Below are positions 15,062 to 23,337 of a stretch of DNA of 64,000 bases, piece after piece; the stretch's first letter is position 1; each line of letters opens with the position of its first letter. Under the pieces are notes generated by a model. It did no database searches, was not told the DNA's origin, and was given only the letters and a program-made list of their open reading frames with translations. The DNA comes from Inquilinus sp042743185. Its GTDB lineage: Bacteria > Pseudomonadota > Alphaproteobacteria > DSM-16000 > Inquilinaceae. The stretch spans positions 84,464-148,463 of the forward strand of contig NZ_JBHYMS010000012.1 in assembly GCF_042743185.1 (NCBI RefSeq), in the 5' to 3' direction. A program made the translations under genes and the position numbers.

Positions 15062-15897
15062 TCCGCTCGCTGCTCTACGTCCCGGCCTCCGAGCCGCGCT
15101 TCATCGAGAAAGCCCATACGCGCGGCGCCGACGCCGTGATCCTCGATCTCGAGGACGCCGTCGCGCCATCCCGCAAGACGGCGGCGCGGAACGCGCTGGC
15201 GGACAGCGTCGCCCAGGCCGGCCGGTCCGGCGCCACGATCTATGTGCGGATCAACGCCGAGCCGGAGCTGCGTTTCCTCGATGCGGAGGCCGCCTGCCGG
15301 GCCGGCGCGGCGGGTCTCCTGGTGCCGAAGACCGGCTCCGCGGCGGATCTGGCGGAGCTGGCCGGGCGGCTCGCCCCCATCGAACAGGGCCTCGGCCGGC
15401 CCGCGATGGAGTTCGTGGCCTTGATCGAGGATCCGGCGGCGCTGCTGGACGCCCGCGCCATCGCCGCGGCCCCCCGCGTCGCCGCGCTGGCCCTGGGCTC
15501 GGAGGATTTCGCCACCGCCACCGGCGCGGCGCCGACGCCGGAGACGCTGCGGCTGCCGAAGCTCCTCCTCCACTACGCCGCCAAGGCGGCGGGGCTGCGC
15601 TCCTACGGCCTGCTGCGCTCGGTCGCCGATTACCGCGACGTCGAGGGGATGACGGCGGCCGCACGCGAGGCCCGAGCCTTCGGCTTCGATGGGGCCAGTT
15701 GCATCCACCCGGCCGTGGTGCCGATCCTCAACAAGGCCTTCGCGCCGACGGAGGAGGATCTCGCCTGGGCCCGCCGGGTGGTGGAGGCCGACGCCGCCGC
15801 GCAGCGCGAGGGCAAGGGCGCCTATCTGGTCGACGGGCGCTTCGTCGATGCGCCGATCGTGGAGCGGGCCCGGCGCATTCTCGCCTCGGCTGGGTGA
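15058..15897 (+). CDS. CitE/HpcH-family CoA ester lyase
   Basis: This 279-residue TIM-barrel lyase of the HpcH/CitE family cleaves 3-hydroxyacyl-CoA esters such as malyl-CoA or citramalyl-CoA. The start RSLLYVPASEPRFIEKA is typical. The metal and substrate residues lie in ILDLEDAVAP, TIYVRINA and ALALGSEDFA, followed by GASCIHPAVVPILNKAF near the C-terminus. The length equals that of bacterial citramalyl-CoA and malyl-CoA lyases rather than the longer citrate-lyase complex, and no CitD or CitF is nearby. Its ATG overlaps the CoA transferase stop. It ends the operon, and the convergent esterase gene begins its 3' end 18 bp later. Confidence 0.88.
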   Translation: MIRSLLYVPASEPRFIEKAHTRGADAVILDLEDAVAPSRKTAARNALADSVAQAGRSGATIYVRINAEPELRFLDAEAACRAGAAGLLVPKTGSAADLAELAGRLAPIEQGLGRPAMEFVALIEDPAALLDARAIAAAPRVAALALGSEDFATATGAAPTPETLRLPKLLLHYAAKAAGLRSYGLLRSVADYRDVEGMTAAAREARAFGFDGASCIHPAVVPILNKAFAPTEEDLAWARRVVEADAAAQREGKGAYLVDGRFVDAPIVERARRILASAG

Positions 15898-15914
15898 GCA
15901 CGGAGGCCCGCCCC

Positions 15915-17078
15915 TCACTCCCGCCGGCCGAACTCCCGGTCGAGCCAGCCGAAGGCCTCCGCCTGCTCCTCGGCCCGGAAGATATGGGCATTCGGCCAGA
16001 CCTTGGCGGAGAACCGGTCCGGCGCGCCGGCATCGGCCCAGACCTTCTCCATCTTCGCGAAGGCCGTGCGCACCGAGGCCACCGGGAACAGCGGGTCGGT
16101 CTCGCCGGCATAGAACAGCATCGGCTTCGGCGCTGCGATCGAGGCGGCGTCGGGATAGTCGAACCAGCGGAACATGCCGGGATGCAGCATGTTGAAGGCC
16201 GACTGCCCCTTGAGCTGGTTGTTGCCGGGCACCATCAGCCCGTCCAGCGTCGCCATCCAGTTGACCGCGACGCCGGCCGTGACCGCGTCGGTCAAGGCCG
16301 CCACCTGCCAGGCCCGGAAGGCACCCATGGAGAAGCCAACCGCCGCCACGCGGCCCTTGTCGACCTCGGGCAGCGAGGCGAGCCAGCGCGCCGCCCGCAC
16401 ATCCTCCACCGCGATGGTGCCGGCCAGGGAAGAGCCGAGGTTGAACAGGTTGGAGGCCAGCGCCTGCTGCGACTCCGGGCCGTTGTTCTGCCGGTCGCCC
16501 CAGCCCAGCGCGTCGGTCGCCAGCACGACATAGCCGCGGCGGGCCAGGTCGTCGCCGATGAAGTTGCCCGAATAATACTTGTCGACCCAGGCCTGGGCCG
16601 AGGCCAAGCGCGCGTCATCGCCCCAGGGCCGGACCATCTTCTCCTTGCCGATGTCGAACTTGCCGCCGTGGTCGTGCAGCACCAGCGCCGCCGGGAACGG
16701 CCCCGGACCCTTCGGCACCAGCAGCAGCGCGGCGACGCGGCTGCTGCCGGTGATCGACAGCACGATCTTCCGCGCCACATAGGGACCGCGGTCCTGCTCC
16801 TCCATCGTCCGCGCATCGAAGGGTGTCGCGTCGTCCGGCTGGATCAGGAGGTCCCAGTACTTCGCCCGCGCGGTTGCCCGCCAGTGCGAAAAGTCCCCGC
16901 CGGTCCGGTCCCGGGCCAGGGCGAAATCCAGCCGGTCCTTCAGCTTCTGGTAGAAGACCGGGAGGTTGTTCTCGGTCACCCCCTTCGTCTCGTGATCCGC
17001 CTCGGCCGCCATCGCCGCCTCCCCCATGGTCAGCGCGGCCGCAGCCGCGGCAACCCACGCCAGAGCCCGGAAACGCAT
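15915..17078 (-). CDS. Secreted alpha/beta hydrolase (dienelactone hydrolase/acetylxylan esterase-like)
   Basis: This 387-residue protein has a signal peptide of about 24 residues (AAAAAALTMGEAAMA) and an alpha/beta hydrolase domain. The nucleophile elbow is GFSMGA, the acid is probably the aspartate in YAGETDPLFP, and the histidine is in WPNAHIF near the C-terminus. An oxyanion-region LVLHDHGGKF lies before a long lid insertion. It resembles esterases of the dienelactone hydrolase and acetylxylan esterase group, so a periplasmic ester hydrolase is likely, but the substrate is unknown. GGAGG lies before the ATG at 17078. The cyclase gene upstream on the same strand is probably co-transcribed. 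Confidence 0.72.
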   Translation of the reverse strand: MRFRALAWVAAAAAALTMGEAAMAAEADHETKGVTENNLPVFYQKLKDRLDFALARDRTGGDFSHWRATARAKYWDLLIQPDDATPFDARTMEEQDRGPYVARKIVLSITGSSRVAALLLVPKGPGPFPAALVLHDHGGKFDIGKEKMVRPWGDDARLASAQAWVDKYYSGNFIGDDLARRGYVVLATDALGWGDRQNNGPESQQALASNLFNLGSSLAGTIAVEDVRAARWLASLPEVDKGRVAAVGFSMGAFRAWQVAALTDAVTAGVAVNWMATLDGLMVPGNNQLKGQSAFNMLHPGMFRWFDYPDAASIAAPKPMLFYAGETDPLFPVASVRTAFAKMEKVWADAGAPDRFSAKVWPNAHIFRAEEQAEAFGWLDREFGRRE

Positions 17079-17117
17079 CGGGTCGTCCTCCCCTCTCTTC
17101 TGCCGCCCGGAACGGAT

Positions 17118-17141
17118 GGGGAGGGCACAGGCCCCCTCCCC
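17118..17141 (-). terminator. Hairpin between the cyclase and esterase genes
   Basis: GGGGAGGG pairs with CCCTCCCC around an 8-nt loop, a few bases after the cyclase stop. It lacks a T run and may only reduce read-through into the esterase gene. Confidence 0.35.
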
Positions 17142-17148
17142 TCATCGC

Positions 17149-18081
17149 CTATTGCGGCGTCGGCCGCATCACCCCGTCGGGGCCCCGGCGCAGCGGGGCG
17201 GTCTGCTTCGGCAGCGGCGCGCCCGGCGCCTCGGCGATGGTGACGCCGTGCGGCCAGTCGGCCGGGGCGATGGCGATGTAGCGGGCGTAGCCGCCGGTGC
17301 CGCCCAGCGGCTTGGCGTAGCCGATGGCGATCAGCGCCCCGGCCTCCGGCACCTGGTCGAGATTGGCCACGCCTTCCGCCTGGGTGAAGTGGTTGTGCAT
17401 CAGCCAGGCCTCGCCCTCCAGCGTCGGCGTGGCGTCGGTGTCCAGCGGCTCGTGGCCGTGGAACAGGATGCGGCGCTCGAGATGCAGGAACTTCAGCGCG
17501 TCCAGCGACACGCCGGGGAACGGCTTGTCGTTGAAGTGCTCGACATCGCCCCACTTCTTCGACCAGTCGGTGCGAACCATGACGACGCTGCCCTCGGGCA
17601 CGGTGCCGTGCTTCGCCTCCCAGGCCGTCACGTCCTCGACGGTCATGGCGTAGCTGGGGTCCTTCGCCACCTTCTCGTGGATGTCGATCACCACCAGCGG
17701 CCGCACCGCGAAGGTCGGCGGCAGGTCGCTGATCGTGGCGCCGTATTCGTCCCAATGCGCCGGCGGGTCGAGCTGGGTGCCGTACTGGTCGGTCGGCAGG
17801 GCATAGGCGCTGGCGACGAAGCCGTGCTTGGCATAGGTGAACTCGTCGCCCTTCTTGGCGTAGTCCGGCAGATCGTTGCCCGCCGTCGCCGGCTTGAACT
17901 CGGCGTTGCCGAAGCCCGGCCAGACCGGCTGGGTCGGCGCGAAGGCATGGGTCAGGTCGATGTACTTCGCGCCCTTCAGCGCCGAATCATAGATGCTCCA
18001 CAGCCCTTCCGCCGCCTGCGCCGGCGGCGCGGCGGCAAGCGCGAGGGACAGGACGGCCGTCGCGGCCGGAATGCGCAGCAT
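17149..18081 (-). CDS. Periplasmic cyclase family protein (kynurenine-formamidase-like)
   Basis: This 310-residue protein belongs to the cyclase/KynB family of metal-dependent hydrolases. A signal peptide of about 23 residues ends PAQAAEG. The early KYIDLTHAFAPTQPVWPG is the family's first strand and loop. The usual HxGTHxDxPxH metal motif appears as YGTQLDPPAHW, so the first histidines are replaced; metal binding may be altered or other residues may serve. Later conserved parts are GSVVMVRTDWSKKWG, HGHEPLDTD and EAWLMHNHFTQAEGV. The export signal separates it from cytosolic KynB. No tryptophan pathway gene is near. It and the following esterase probably form a two-gene operon. Confidence 0.8.
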   Translation of the reverse strand: MLRIPAATAVLSLALAAAPPAQAAEGLWSIYDSALKGAKYIDLTHAFAPTQPVWPGFGNAEFKPATAGNDLPDYAKKGDEFTYAKHGFVASAYALPTDQYGTQLDPPAHWDEYGATISDLPPTFAVRPLVVIDIHEKVAKDPSYAMTVEDVTAWEAKHGTVPEGSVVMVRTDWSKKWGDVEHFNDKPFPGVSLDALKFLHLERRILFHGHEPLDTDATPTLEGEAWLMHNHFTQAEGVANLDQVPEAGALIAIGYAKPLGGTGGYARYIAIAPADWPHGVTIAEAPGAPLPKQTAPLRRGPDGVMRPTPQ

Positions 18082-18161
18082 GGAAGCCCCCTTCGATGGT
18101 TTGCACCGGCGAGCATCGCCCGACCCCGGGCGGCCTCCAAGCGAGAAGATCGCGCTCCGGC

Positions 18162-18190
18162 TTGACGCCCCGCCCCGGCCGGCTTATCCG
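18162..18190 (+). promoter_or_regulatory. Possible sigma-70 promoter for the small ORF and rsgA
   Basis: TTGACG (18162-18167), a 17-bp spacer and TATCCG (18185-18190) lie 33 bp before the small ORF at 18223. The -10 match is weak (TAT only). Confidence 0.35.
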
Positions 18191-18222
18191 TGAACTGCCC
18201 CTGACGGCTCGGAAAGGAGGGT

Positions 18223-18291
18223 ATGACGATGGCTGCGATTGTCCGCGCGCTTCGCGCCCCCTTTCGCTGCGCCGCCGCTCGGGCCTCCTGA
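18223..18291 (+). CDS. Possible 22-codon small ORF upstream of rsgA
   Basis: An ATG at 18223 follows a near-perfect Shine-Dalgarno (GGAAAGGAGGGT), much stronger than that of rsgA. The predicted peptide MTMAAIVRALRAPFRCAAAR plus two residues is 22 residues long, basic and amphipathic with one cysteine. It ends 54 nt before the rsgA TTG. I do not recognise it. It could be a translated leader that influences rsgA, a small amphipathic peptide, or chance; the strong ribosome site is the main support. Confidence 0.4.
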   Translation: MTMAAIVRALRAPFRCAAARAS

Positions 18292-18345
18292 CAATAGGAT
18301 CTCCTCGGCCGGCGCCTGACAGGCTTTCCGATCGAGGATACTCCA

Positions 18346-19416
18346 TTGATCGACCGCTATGGCTGGAGCCCGGCGCTCCAGCACGATTTCCGTCCGCTCG
18401 CCGCCCGCGGCCTCAGCCCGGCGCGCGTCACCGTGCAGCAGCGCGGCGCCTGCCGGCTCGTCACCCCGGCCGGAGAAATGACCGGCCAACTCTCCGGCCG
18501 CTTCGCCCATGAGGCGCTGGAGGGCGACTATCCGGTGGCCGGCGACTGGGTGGCCGCATCCCTGCGCCCGGACGAGGGCAGCGCCACCATCCACCAGCTG
18601 CTGCCGCGGCGCGGCGCCTTCACCCGCAAGGCCGCCGGCCCCGGCCGCCCGACCGGCCAGGTGGTGGCCGCCAATGTCGAGGTGGCCTTCCTGGTCACCT
18701 CGCTGAACGCCGACCTCAACGCCCGGCGGATCGAGCGCTATCTGGCCACGGCCTGGGAGAGCGGCGCCTCCCCCATCGTGGTGCTGACCAAGGCCGATCT
18801 GTGCGACGATCGCGATGCGCCGCTGGCCGAGATCGAGGCGGTGGCGCTGGGCGTGCCGGTCCATGTCGTCTCCGCCGTCACCGGCGAGGGCGTCGAGGGC
18901 CTGCGCGACAGCTTCGCCCCGGGCCAGACGGCGGTGCTGCTGGGCAGCTCCGGCGTCGGCAAGTCCAGCCTGGTCAATGCCCTGGCGGGGACGGAGCTGA
19001 TGGCCACCGGTGGGATCCGCGAGGACGACGCCCGCGGCCGCCACACCACGACCCATCGCGAGCTGGTGCTGCTGCCGAACGGAAGGCTGGTGCTGGACAC
19101 GCCGGGCATGCGCGAGCTCGGCCTGTGGGACGCCGGGGACGGCGTCGCCGCGACCTTCGCCGACATCGAGGCGCTGGCGGCGGAGTGCCGCTTCGCCGAC
19201 TGCAGCCACGAGACCGAGCCCGGCTGCGCCGTGCGCGCCGCCCTGGAAGACGGCAGCCTGGACCCGGAGCGCTGGCGCAGCTGGGGCAAGCTGCAGCGCG
19301 AACTGGCGCATCTAGAGCGCAAGGAGGACCCGCTGGCCCGTGAAAGGGCGCGCAAGGTCTGGATCCAGCGGCACAAGCAGTATCGCGCCGGCAAGAAGCG
19401 CGGCGACTGGGGGTGA
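18346..19416 (+). CDS. rsgA: Ribosome small subunit-dependent GTPase RsgA (YjeQ)
   Basis: RsgA binds the 30S subunit late in assembly and hydrolyses GTP to release it. The 356-residue protein shows the circularly permuted order of this family: an OB-fold, then G4 TKADL (148-152), SAVTGEG, then G1 GSSGVGKSS (200-208) and G3 DTPG (251-254). A C-terminal zinc knuckle has C281, C286, H288 and C294. The start is a TTG at 18346 with GAGGA 7 nt upstream; the TTG and modest ribosome site suggest low expression. A 22-codon ORF with a strong ribosome site lies just upstream. It diverges from the cyclase gene. Confidence 0.94.
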   Translation: MIDRYGWSPALQHDFRPLAARGLSPARVTVQQRGACRLVTPAGEMTGQLSGRFAHEALEGDYPVAGDWVAASLRPDEGSATIHQLLPRRGAFTRKAAGPGRPTGQVVAANVEVAFLVTSLNADLNARRIERYLATAWESGASPIVVLTKADLCDDRDAPLAEIEAVALGVPVHVVSAVTGEGVEGLRDSFAPGQTAVLLGSSGVGKSSLVNALAGTELMATGGIREDDARGRHTTTHRELVLLPNGRLVLDTPGMRELGLWDAGDGVAATFADIEALAAECRFADCSHETEPGCAVRAALEDGSLDPERWRSWGKLQRELAHLERKEDPLARERARKVWIQRHKQYRAGKKRGDWG

Positions 19417-19473
19417 GGCCATCGCCAGCCGCGCAGCGCCGGGACGATCGTTGGAATTCGATATGACTGTCGT

Positions 19474-19494
19474 CATGCATCCAGTGGATGCATG
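19474..19494. promoter_or_regulatory. Perfect 9-bp dyad in the gap before the M1 peptidase
   Basis: CATGCATCC-AGT-GGATGCATG is a perfect inverted repeat with a 3-bp centre. It lies 58 bp after the rsgA stop and 203 bp before the peptidase ATG, with no T run. It could be an operator or the rsgA mRNA 3' hairpin; I cannot tell which. The rest of the 19417-19696 gap shows nothing I recognise. Confidence 0.35.
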
Positions 19495-19696
19495 GGCCAC
19501 GCGAATCATGCTCTAAACGATTTGCATCGCCCTTGCGAATTCCTTCTTAGATCGCCGCGAAAGCTTCGGCCGGGGCGCCGTCGACTCGACAGCATTCTGC
19601 GACGGCGCGCCCGGAAGCCGTACGAGATCCGCCCTCCGGAGGTCCACGACCTTGGCCACGCGCCGGAGCTGGAAACCCATGAAGGGAATCAGCCGA

Positions 19697-21679
19697 ATGT
19701 CTCGTTCCCGCACCCTGCCGCTTCGCCCCGTGCCCGCCCTTGCCGCCCTCCTCATCGCCACCCCGGCGCTGGCGGCGGATTACCAGCCGCGCGAGACCTT
19801 CGCGCCGCGGGACATGGGACAGGCAGTCAACGCCTATCGATCGGGCAACGGCGCGCCCGGCCCGGAGTATTGGCAGAATCGCGCCGACTACCGGATCAAG
19901 GCGACGCTCGACCCCAAGACCCCTTCCCTGAGCGGGGAAGAGGTGATCGCCTATACCAACAACAGCCCGGACGCGCTCGGCGAATTGTGGCTGCAGCTCG
20001 ACCAGAACATGTACCGGCCGGACAGCCGCGGCGCCGCCGCTGCCGGCAAGCCGGAGAAGGGCTCCTCCGACGGTTTCGTGTTTGACGACGTCGCCATCGA
20101 GCGCGACGGCAAGACCACGCCGGCCTCCGTCCTGGTGAGCGACACCCGCGGGCGTATCCCGTTGAGCACGCCGCTGGCACCGAAGGGCGGCCAGATCAAG
20201 CTCCACATCCGCTATCATTTCGACATTCCGGGAGAGGAATGGGGTGGCCGCATGGGCTGGGGCAAGGCCGAGGACGGCCCGGTCTACATGCTCGCCCAAT
20301 GGTATCCGCGCATGCAGGTCTATGACGACATCCGCGGCTGGGACACGCTGCCGTTCCTCGCCCAGGAATTCTACCTGGAGTACGGCGATTTCGACTACGA
20401 GATCACGGTGCCGAGCACCATGATCGTCGCCGGCTCAGGCGAATTGAAGAATCCGGATGAGGTTCTGACCAGGGAGGAACGCGACCGGCTCGATAAGGCC
20501 CGCGCCAGCGACCATACGGTGGCGGTCATCGCCCCGCAGGATGTCGGCGACGCTGCGACACGGCCCAAGGCGGACGGCACGCTGACCTGGCATTTCGCGA
20601 TGCAGCACACGCGCGACGTGGCGCTGTCGATCTCGCCGGCCTTCGCCTGGGACGCGGCCCGCATCAACCTGCCGGACGGCAAATCGGCGCTGGCCATGTC
20701 GTTCTATCCGGCCGAGAGCCAGGGCCCCGTGCGCTGGGGCCGGTCGACCGAATATCTGAAGGATGCCGTCGAGCGGTTCTCGGCGCGCTGGTATCCCTAT
20801 CCCTGGCCGGTCGCGGTCAATGTCGCGGGGCCCGACAACATCGCCGGGATGGAGTATCCGGGCCTGCTGTTCGACGGCATCGGCGACGAAGGCAAGGACC
20901 TGTTCTGGATCACCGCGCACGAGATCGGCCATACTTGGTTCCCGATGATCGTCGGCTTCGACGAGCGCAGGGACGCCTGGATGGACGAGGGCTTCAACAC
21001 CTTCATCGACGTCTACGAATCGGACGACTTCAACAAGGGCGAATACGCCCCGAAGCGTGACAGCGAATACGCGCCGGGCGGCGGCAATCCGGCCGACGAG
21101 ATCCTCGCCGTCCTCAAGGACCCCGACGCGCCGGCGATCCTGTCGCGCGCCGACACGATCCTCGAGAAGTACCGTCACCCGGTCACCTACTTCAAATCGG
21201 CCTTCGGGCTGATCCTGCTGCGCGAGCAGATCCTAGGACCCGAGCGCTTCGATCCCGCCTTCCGCGAATTCATCGCCGCCTGGGCCTACAAGCATCCCAA
21301 GCCGGCCGACTTCTTCCGGTTCATGGACAGCGCCGCCGGCGAGGATCTGTCCTGGTGGTGGCGCGGCTGGTACGACAACAACTGGTCGCTCGATCTCGCC
21401 ATCGCCAAGGTCGCACCCGTCGACGGCGATGCGGCCAAGGGCACGACGATCACCGTCGAAGCCAAGGACAAGCTCGTCCTGCCCGCGACCCTGCGCGTCG
21501 ATTTCGCCGACGGCAGCCGCCGCGACTATCGCCTGCCCGCCGAGAGCTTCATCCGCCAAGCGACGACGACGGTGACGACCGAGGCCGGCAAGACGGTCGC
21601 GCAGGTTCGCATCGACCCCGACAACAAGCTGCCGGACAAGGATCGTACCGACAACGTCTGGAAGGCCAAGGCGAAATAG
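19697..21679 (+). CDS. M1 family metallopeptidase, secreted
   Basis: This zinc aminopeptidase-like protein of the M1 family has about 660 residues from the ATG at 19697, which has AAGGGA 9 nt upstream; ATGs at 19652 and 19679 are in frame but less well placed. A signal peptide (LPLRPVPALAALLIATPALA) directs it to the periplasm. The zinc site HExxH is H408-E409-H412, and the third ligand E431 follows 18 residues later. The exopeptidase loop appears as IAGMEYPG in place of GAMEN, as in several bacterial M1 enzymes. The C-terminal part is a beta-rich domain. It probably trims peptides outside the cytoplasm. No partner genes are evident. Confidence 0.88.
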   Translation: MSRSRTLPLRPVPALAALLIATPALAADYQPRETFAPRDMGQAVNAYRSGNGAPGPEYWQNRADYRIKATLDPKTPSLSGEEVIAYTNNSPDALGELWLQLDQNMYRPDSRGAAAAGKPEKGSSDGFVFDDVAIERDGKTTPASVLVSDTRGRIPLSTPLAPKGGQIKLHIRYHFDIPGEEWGGRMGWGKAEDGPVYMLAQWYPRMQVYDDIRGWDTLPFLAQEFYLEYGDFDYEITVPSTMIVAGSGELKNPDEVLTREERDRLDKARASDHTVAVIAPQDVGDAATRPKADGTLTWHFAMQHTRDVALSISPAFAWDAARINLPDGKSALAMSFYPAESQGPVRWGRSTEYLKDAVERFSARWYPYPWPVAVNVAGPDNIAGMEYPGLLFDGIGDEGKDLFWITAHEIGHTWFPMIVGFDERRDAWMDEGFNTFIDVYESDDFNKGEYAPKRDSEYAPGGGNPADEILAVLKDPDAPAILSRADTILEKYRHPVTYFKSAFGLILLREQILGPERFDPAFREFIAAWAYKHPKPADFFRFMDSAAGEDLSWWWRGWYDNNWSLDLAIAKVAPVDGDAAKGTTITVEAKDKLVLPATLRVDFADGSRRDYRLPAESFIRQATTTVTTEAGKTVAQVRIDPDNKLPDKDRTDNVWKAKAK

Positions 21680-21689
21680 CCGCCGCCGT

Positions 21690-22073
21690 TCACGCCGGGT
21701 TCGAGATCTCGATCAGGTTGGCGTCGGGATCACGCAGATAGACCGAACGGATCGGCCCGGCCGCCCCCGTGCGGGGCACCGGGCCCTCCTCGATCGCGAT
21801 GCCGAGGCGCTGGAGATGGGCCACCACCTCCTCCAGCGGCGTCACAGCGATGAAGCAGAGATCGGCCGAGCCCGGCGTCGGCCGCAGCGCCTTCGGCTCG
21901 AACTCGCGCCCGGCCTGGTGCAGGTTGATCTTCTGGTCGCCGAAGCGCAGGGCTTTGCGGTTCTGGCCGAAGGTCTCGACCTGCATCCCCAGCGCGCGAG
22001 TGTAGAAGTCGCAGGTCGCCTCGATGCTGGCCACGGTCAGCACCAGGTGGTCGAGATGGTCGATGCGGATCAT
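21690..22073 (-). CDS. VOC family protein (glyoxalase/dioxygenase-like)
   Basis: This 127-residue single-domain vicinal-oxygen-chelate protein begins DHLDHLVLTVASIEATCDFY and ends SVYLRDPDANLIEISNPA, the two strands that usually carry metal ligands (H8 and the last E). The centre INLHQAGREFEPKA is typical of the small VOC group annotated as virulence-type proteins in alphaproteobacteria, with unknown substrates. I chose the ATG at 22073, which has GAAGGA 5 nt upstream, over 22112. It is the last of three minus-strand genes (SDR, Atu4866-like, VOC) with short gaps, divergent from a LysR regulator. Confidence 0.83.
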   Translation of the reverse strand: MIRIDHLDHLVLTVASIEATCDFYTRALGMQVETFGQNRKALRFGDQKINLHQAGREFEPKALRPTPGSADLCFIAVTPLEEVVAHLQRLGIAIEEGPVPRTGAAGPIRSVYLRDPDANLIEISNPA

Positions 22074-22117
22074 GCCGTCCTTCTCCTCAAGCCCAAGGAT
22101 ATAGGACGGCACGTCGG

Positions 22118-22480
22118 TCAGTCCCAGCGCCCGTCCCGACGGAAGCGGTCACCGCCCACCTCCAGGGTGCCGTCGGCGACAGTGCCCGTGGCGGTGAAGC
22201 CGGAATCATCGGCGAAGAAGATCTCGCCCGGGCCGCGGATCTCCCACCGGCCGGTATAGGCGCTGCGCCGGGCGCCGCGCGCCTCGTCGTAGCGGCCGCC
22301 GGCCAGCAGCTCGAGCCGGATGTGGCCGTTCTCGGTCACCCACATGCCGGCGAGATCGGCTTCGGAGAGGTCGGTGCGGGTCATGTCGATGGCCTGTGCC
22401 GGGGTGATCGGGGACTGGGCTTCGGCGGCGGGGGCGGCAAGAACCGCCAGAGCCGCCAGGGCGACGCGGGAAGGAACCAT
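22118..22480 (-). CDS. Atu4866-family protein
   Basis: This 120-residue protein has a signal-like N-terminus (MVPSRVALAALAVLAAPAAEA). The domain then matches the Agrobacterium Atu4866 family: GMWVTENGHIRLELLAGGRY, YTGRWEI and DDSGFTATGTVADGTLEVGG. The family is a small beta barrel of unknown function, often next to an SDR, as here. I chose ATG 22480 because GGAGG lies 5 nt upstream; the GTG at 22483 is too close. It starts 12 bp after the SDR stop, so the genes are co-transcribed. The signal peptide suggests that this copy acts in the periplasm. Confidence 0.75.
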   Translation of the reverse strand: MVPSRVALAALAVLAAPAAEAQSPITPAQAIDMTRTDLSEADLAGMWVTENGHIRLELLAGGRYDEARGARRSAYTGRWEIRGPGEIFFADDSGFTATGTVADGTLEVGGDRFRRDGRWD

Positions 22481-22492
22481 CACGGCCTCCGC

Positions 22493-23224
22493 TCAATAAG
22501 CCTGGCCGGTCGGGCGCACGACCAGCTCGTTGACGTCGACCTCCGGCGGCTGGGCGACGGCGTAGGCGACCGCGCGGGCGATGGCCTCGGCCGGGAGCAG
22601 GTCGCGGCGGTAATCCTCGATCGCCGCCCGCCGCAGCTCGGGGTCGGAGATGCCGTTGGCCAGCTCCGACTCCGTCGCGCCAGGCGCCACCACCGTGACC
22701 CGGATACCGCCGCCGATCTCCTGCCGCAGCCCCTCGGAGAAGGCGCGCACGGCGAATTTCGTGGCCGAATAGACCGCGGCGGTCGGCACGATGCGCCGGT
22801 CGGCGACCGAGGTGACGTTGACGATGTGGCCGGAGCCCTGGGCCCGGAACACTGGCAGGGCCGCGGCCACGCCGTACAGCACGCCCTTGAGGTTGACGTC
22901 GACCATCCGGTCCCATTCCTCGACCTTGAGGTCTGCGACCGGGGACAGCGGCATCACCCCGGCGTTGTTGACGATCACGTCCAGCCGGCCGAACTGCGCC
23001 ACCGCGGCCTGGACGAAGGCGTCCACATCCTCGCGACGGGTGACGTCCAGGCGCTGCAGCGCGACCCGGCCGCCGTCGCGGCGGATCTCGTCGGCCACGA
23101 CCTCCAGACGGTGCAGGCGGCGGGCGCCGAGCATGACCGCGGCGCCGGCCCTGGCGAAGTGACGCGCCACGGCCTCGCCGATGCCGCTCGACGCGCCGGT
23201 GACGGCAATGACCTTGCCTTCCAT
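22493..23224 (-). CDS. Short-chain dehydrogenase/reductase
   Basis: This 243-residue classical SDR has TGASSGIGEAVARHF at about 9-23 for NAD(P) binding, NNAGVM, the catalytic serine region NVTSVADRR, and YSATK with the catalytic Tyr and Lys. The early ARR after the second strand suggests NADP preference. It is close to the YdfG and clavulanate-dehydrogenase-like group, which is broad in substrate. It is first in a three-gene minus-strand set (SDR, Atu4866, VOC). The divergent LysR gene 113 bp away is the likely regulator. The physiological substrate cannot be named. Confidence 0.88.
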   Translation of the reverse strand: MEGKVIAVTGASSGIGEAVARHFARAGAAVMLGARRLHRLEVVADEIRRDGGRVALQRLDVTRREDVDAFVQAAVAQFGRLDVIVNNAGVMPLSPVADLKVEEWDRMVDVNLKGVLYGVAAALPVFRAQGSGHIVNVTSVADRRIVPTAAVYSATKFAVRAFSEGLRQEIGGGIRVTVVAPGATESELANGISDPELRRAAIEDYRRDLLPAEAIARAVAYAVAQPPEVDVNELVVRPTGQAY

Positions 23225-23337
23225 GTCGGATCTCCATCAGCTGCGGCGTTTCTTGCCGCTGCCGGAGACCCTATGGCTTGACCCGTCGCGACACGAGCGC
23301 ATAGTCGACATCATTTCGATGACTGGGAATCGTGCTC

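Noticed and set aside
15058..15897. Citrate lyase beta subunit
   Set aside because: CitD, CitF and CitC/G/X genes are absent; the partner is a class III CoA transferase, so a stand-alone CoA ester lyase is more likely.
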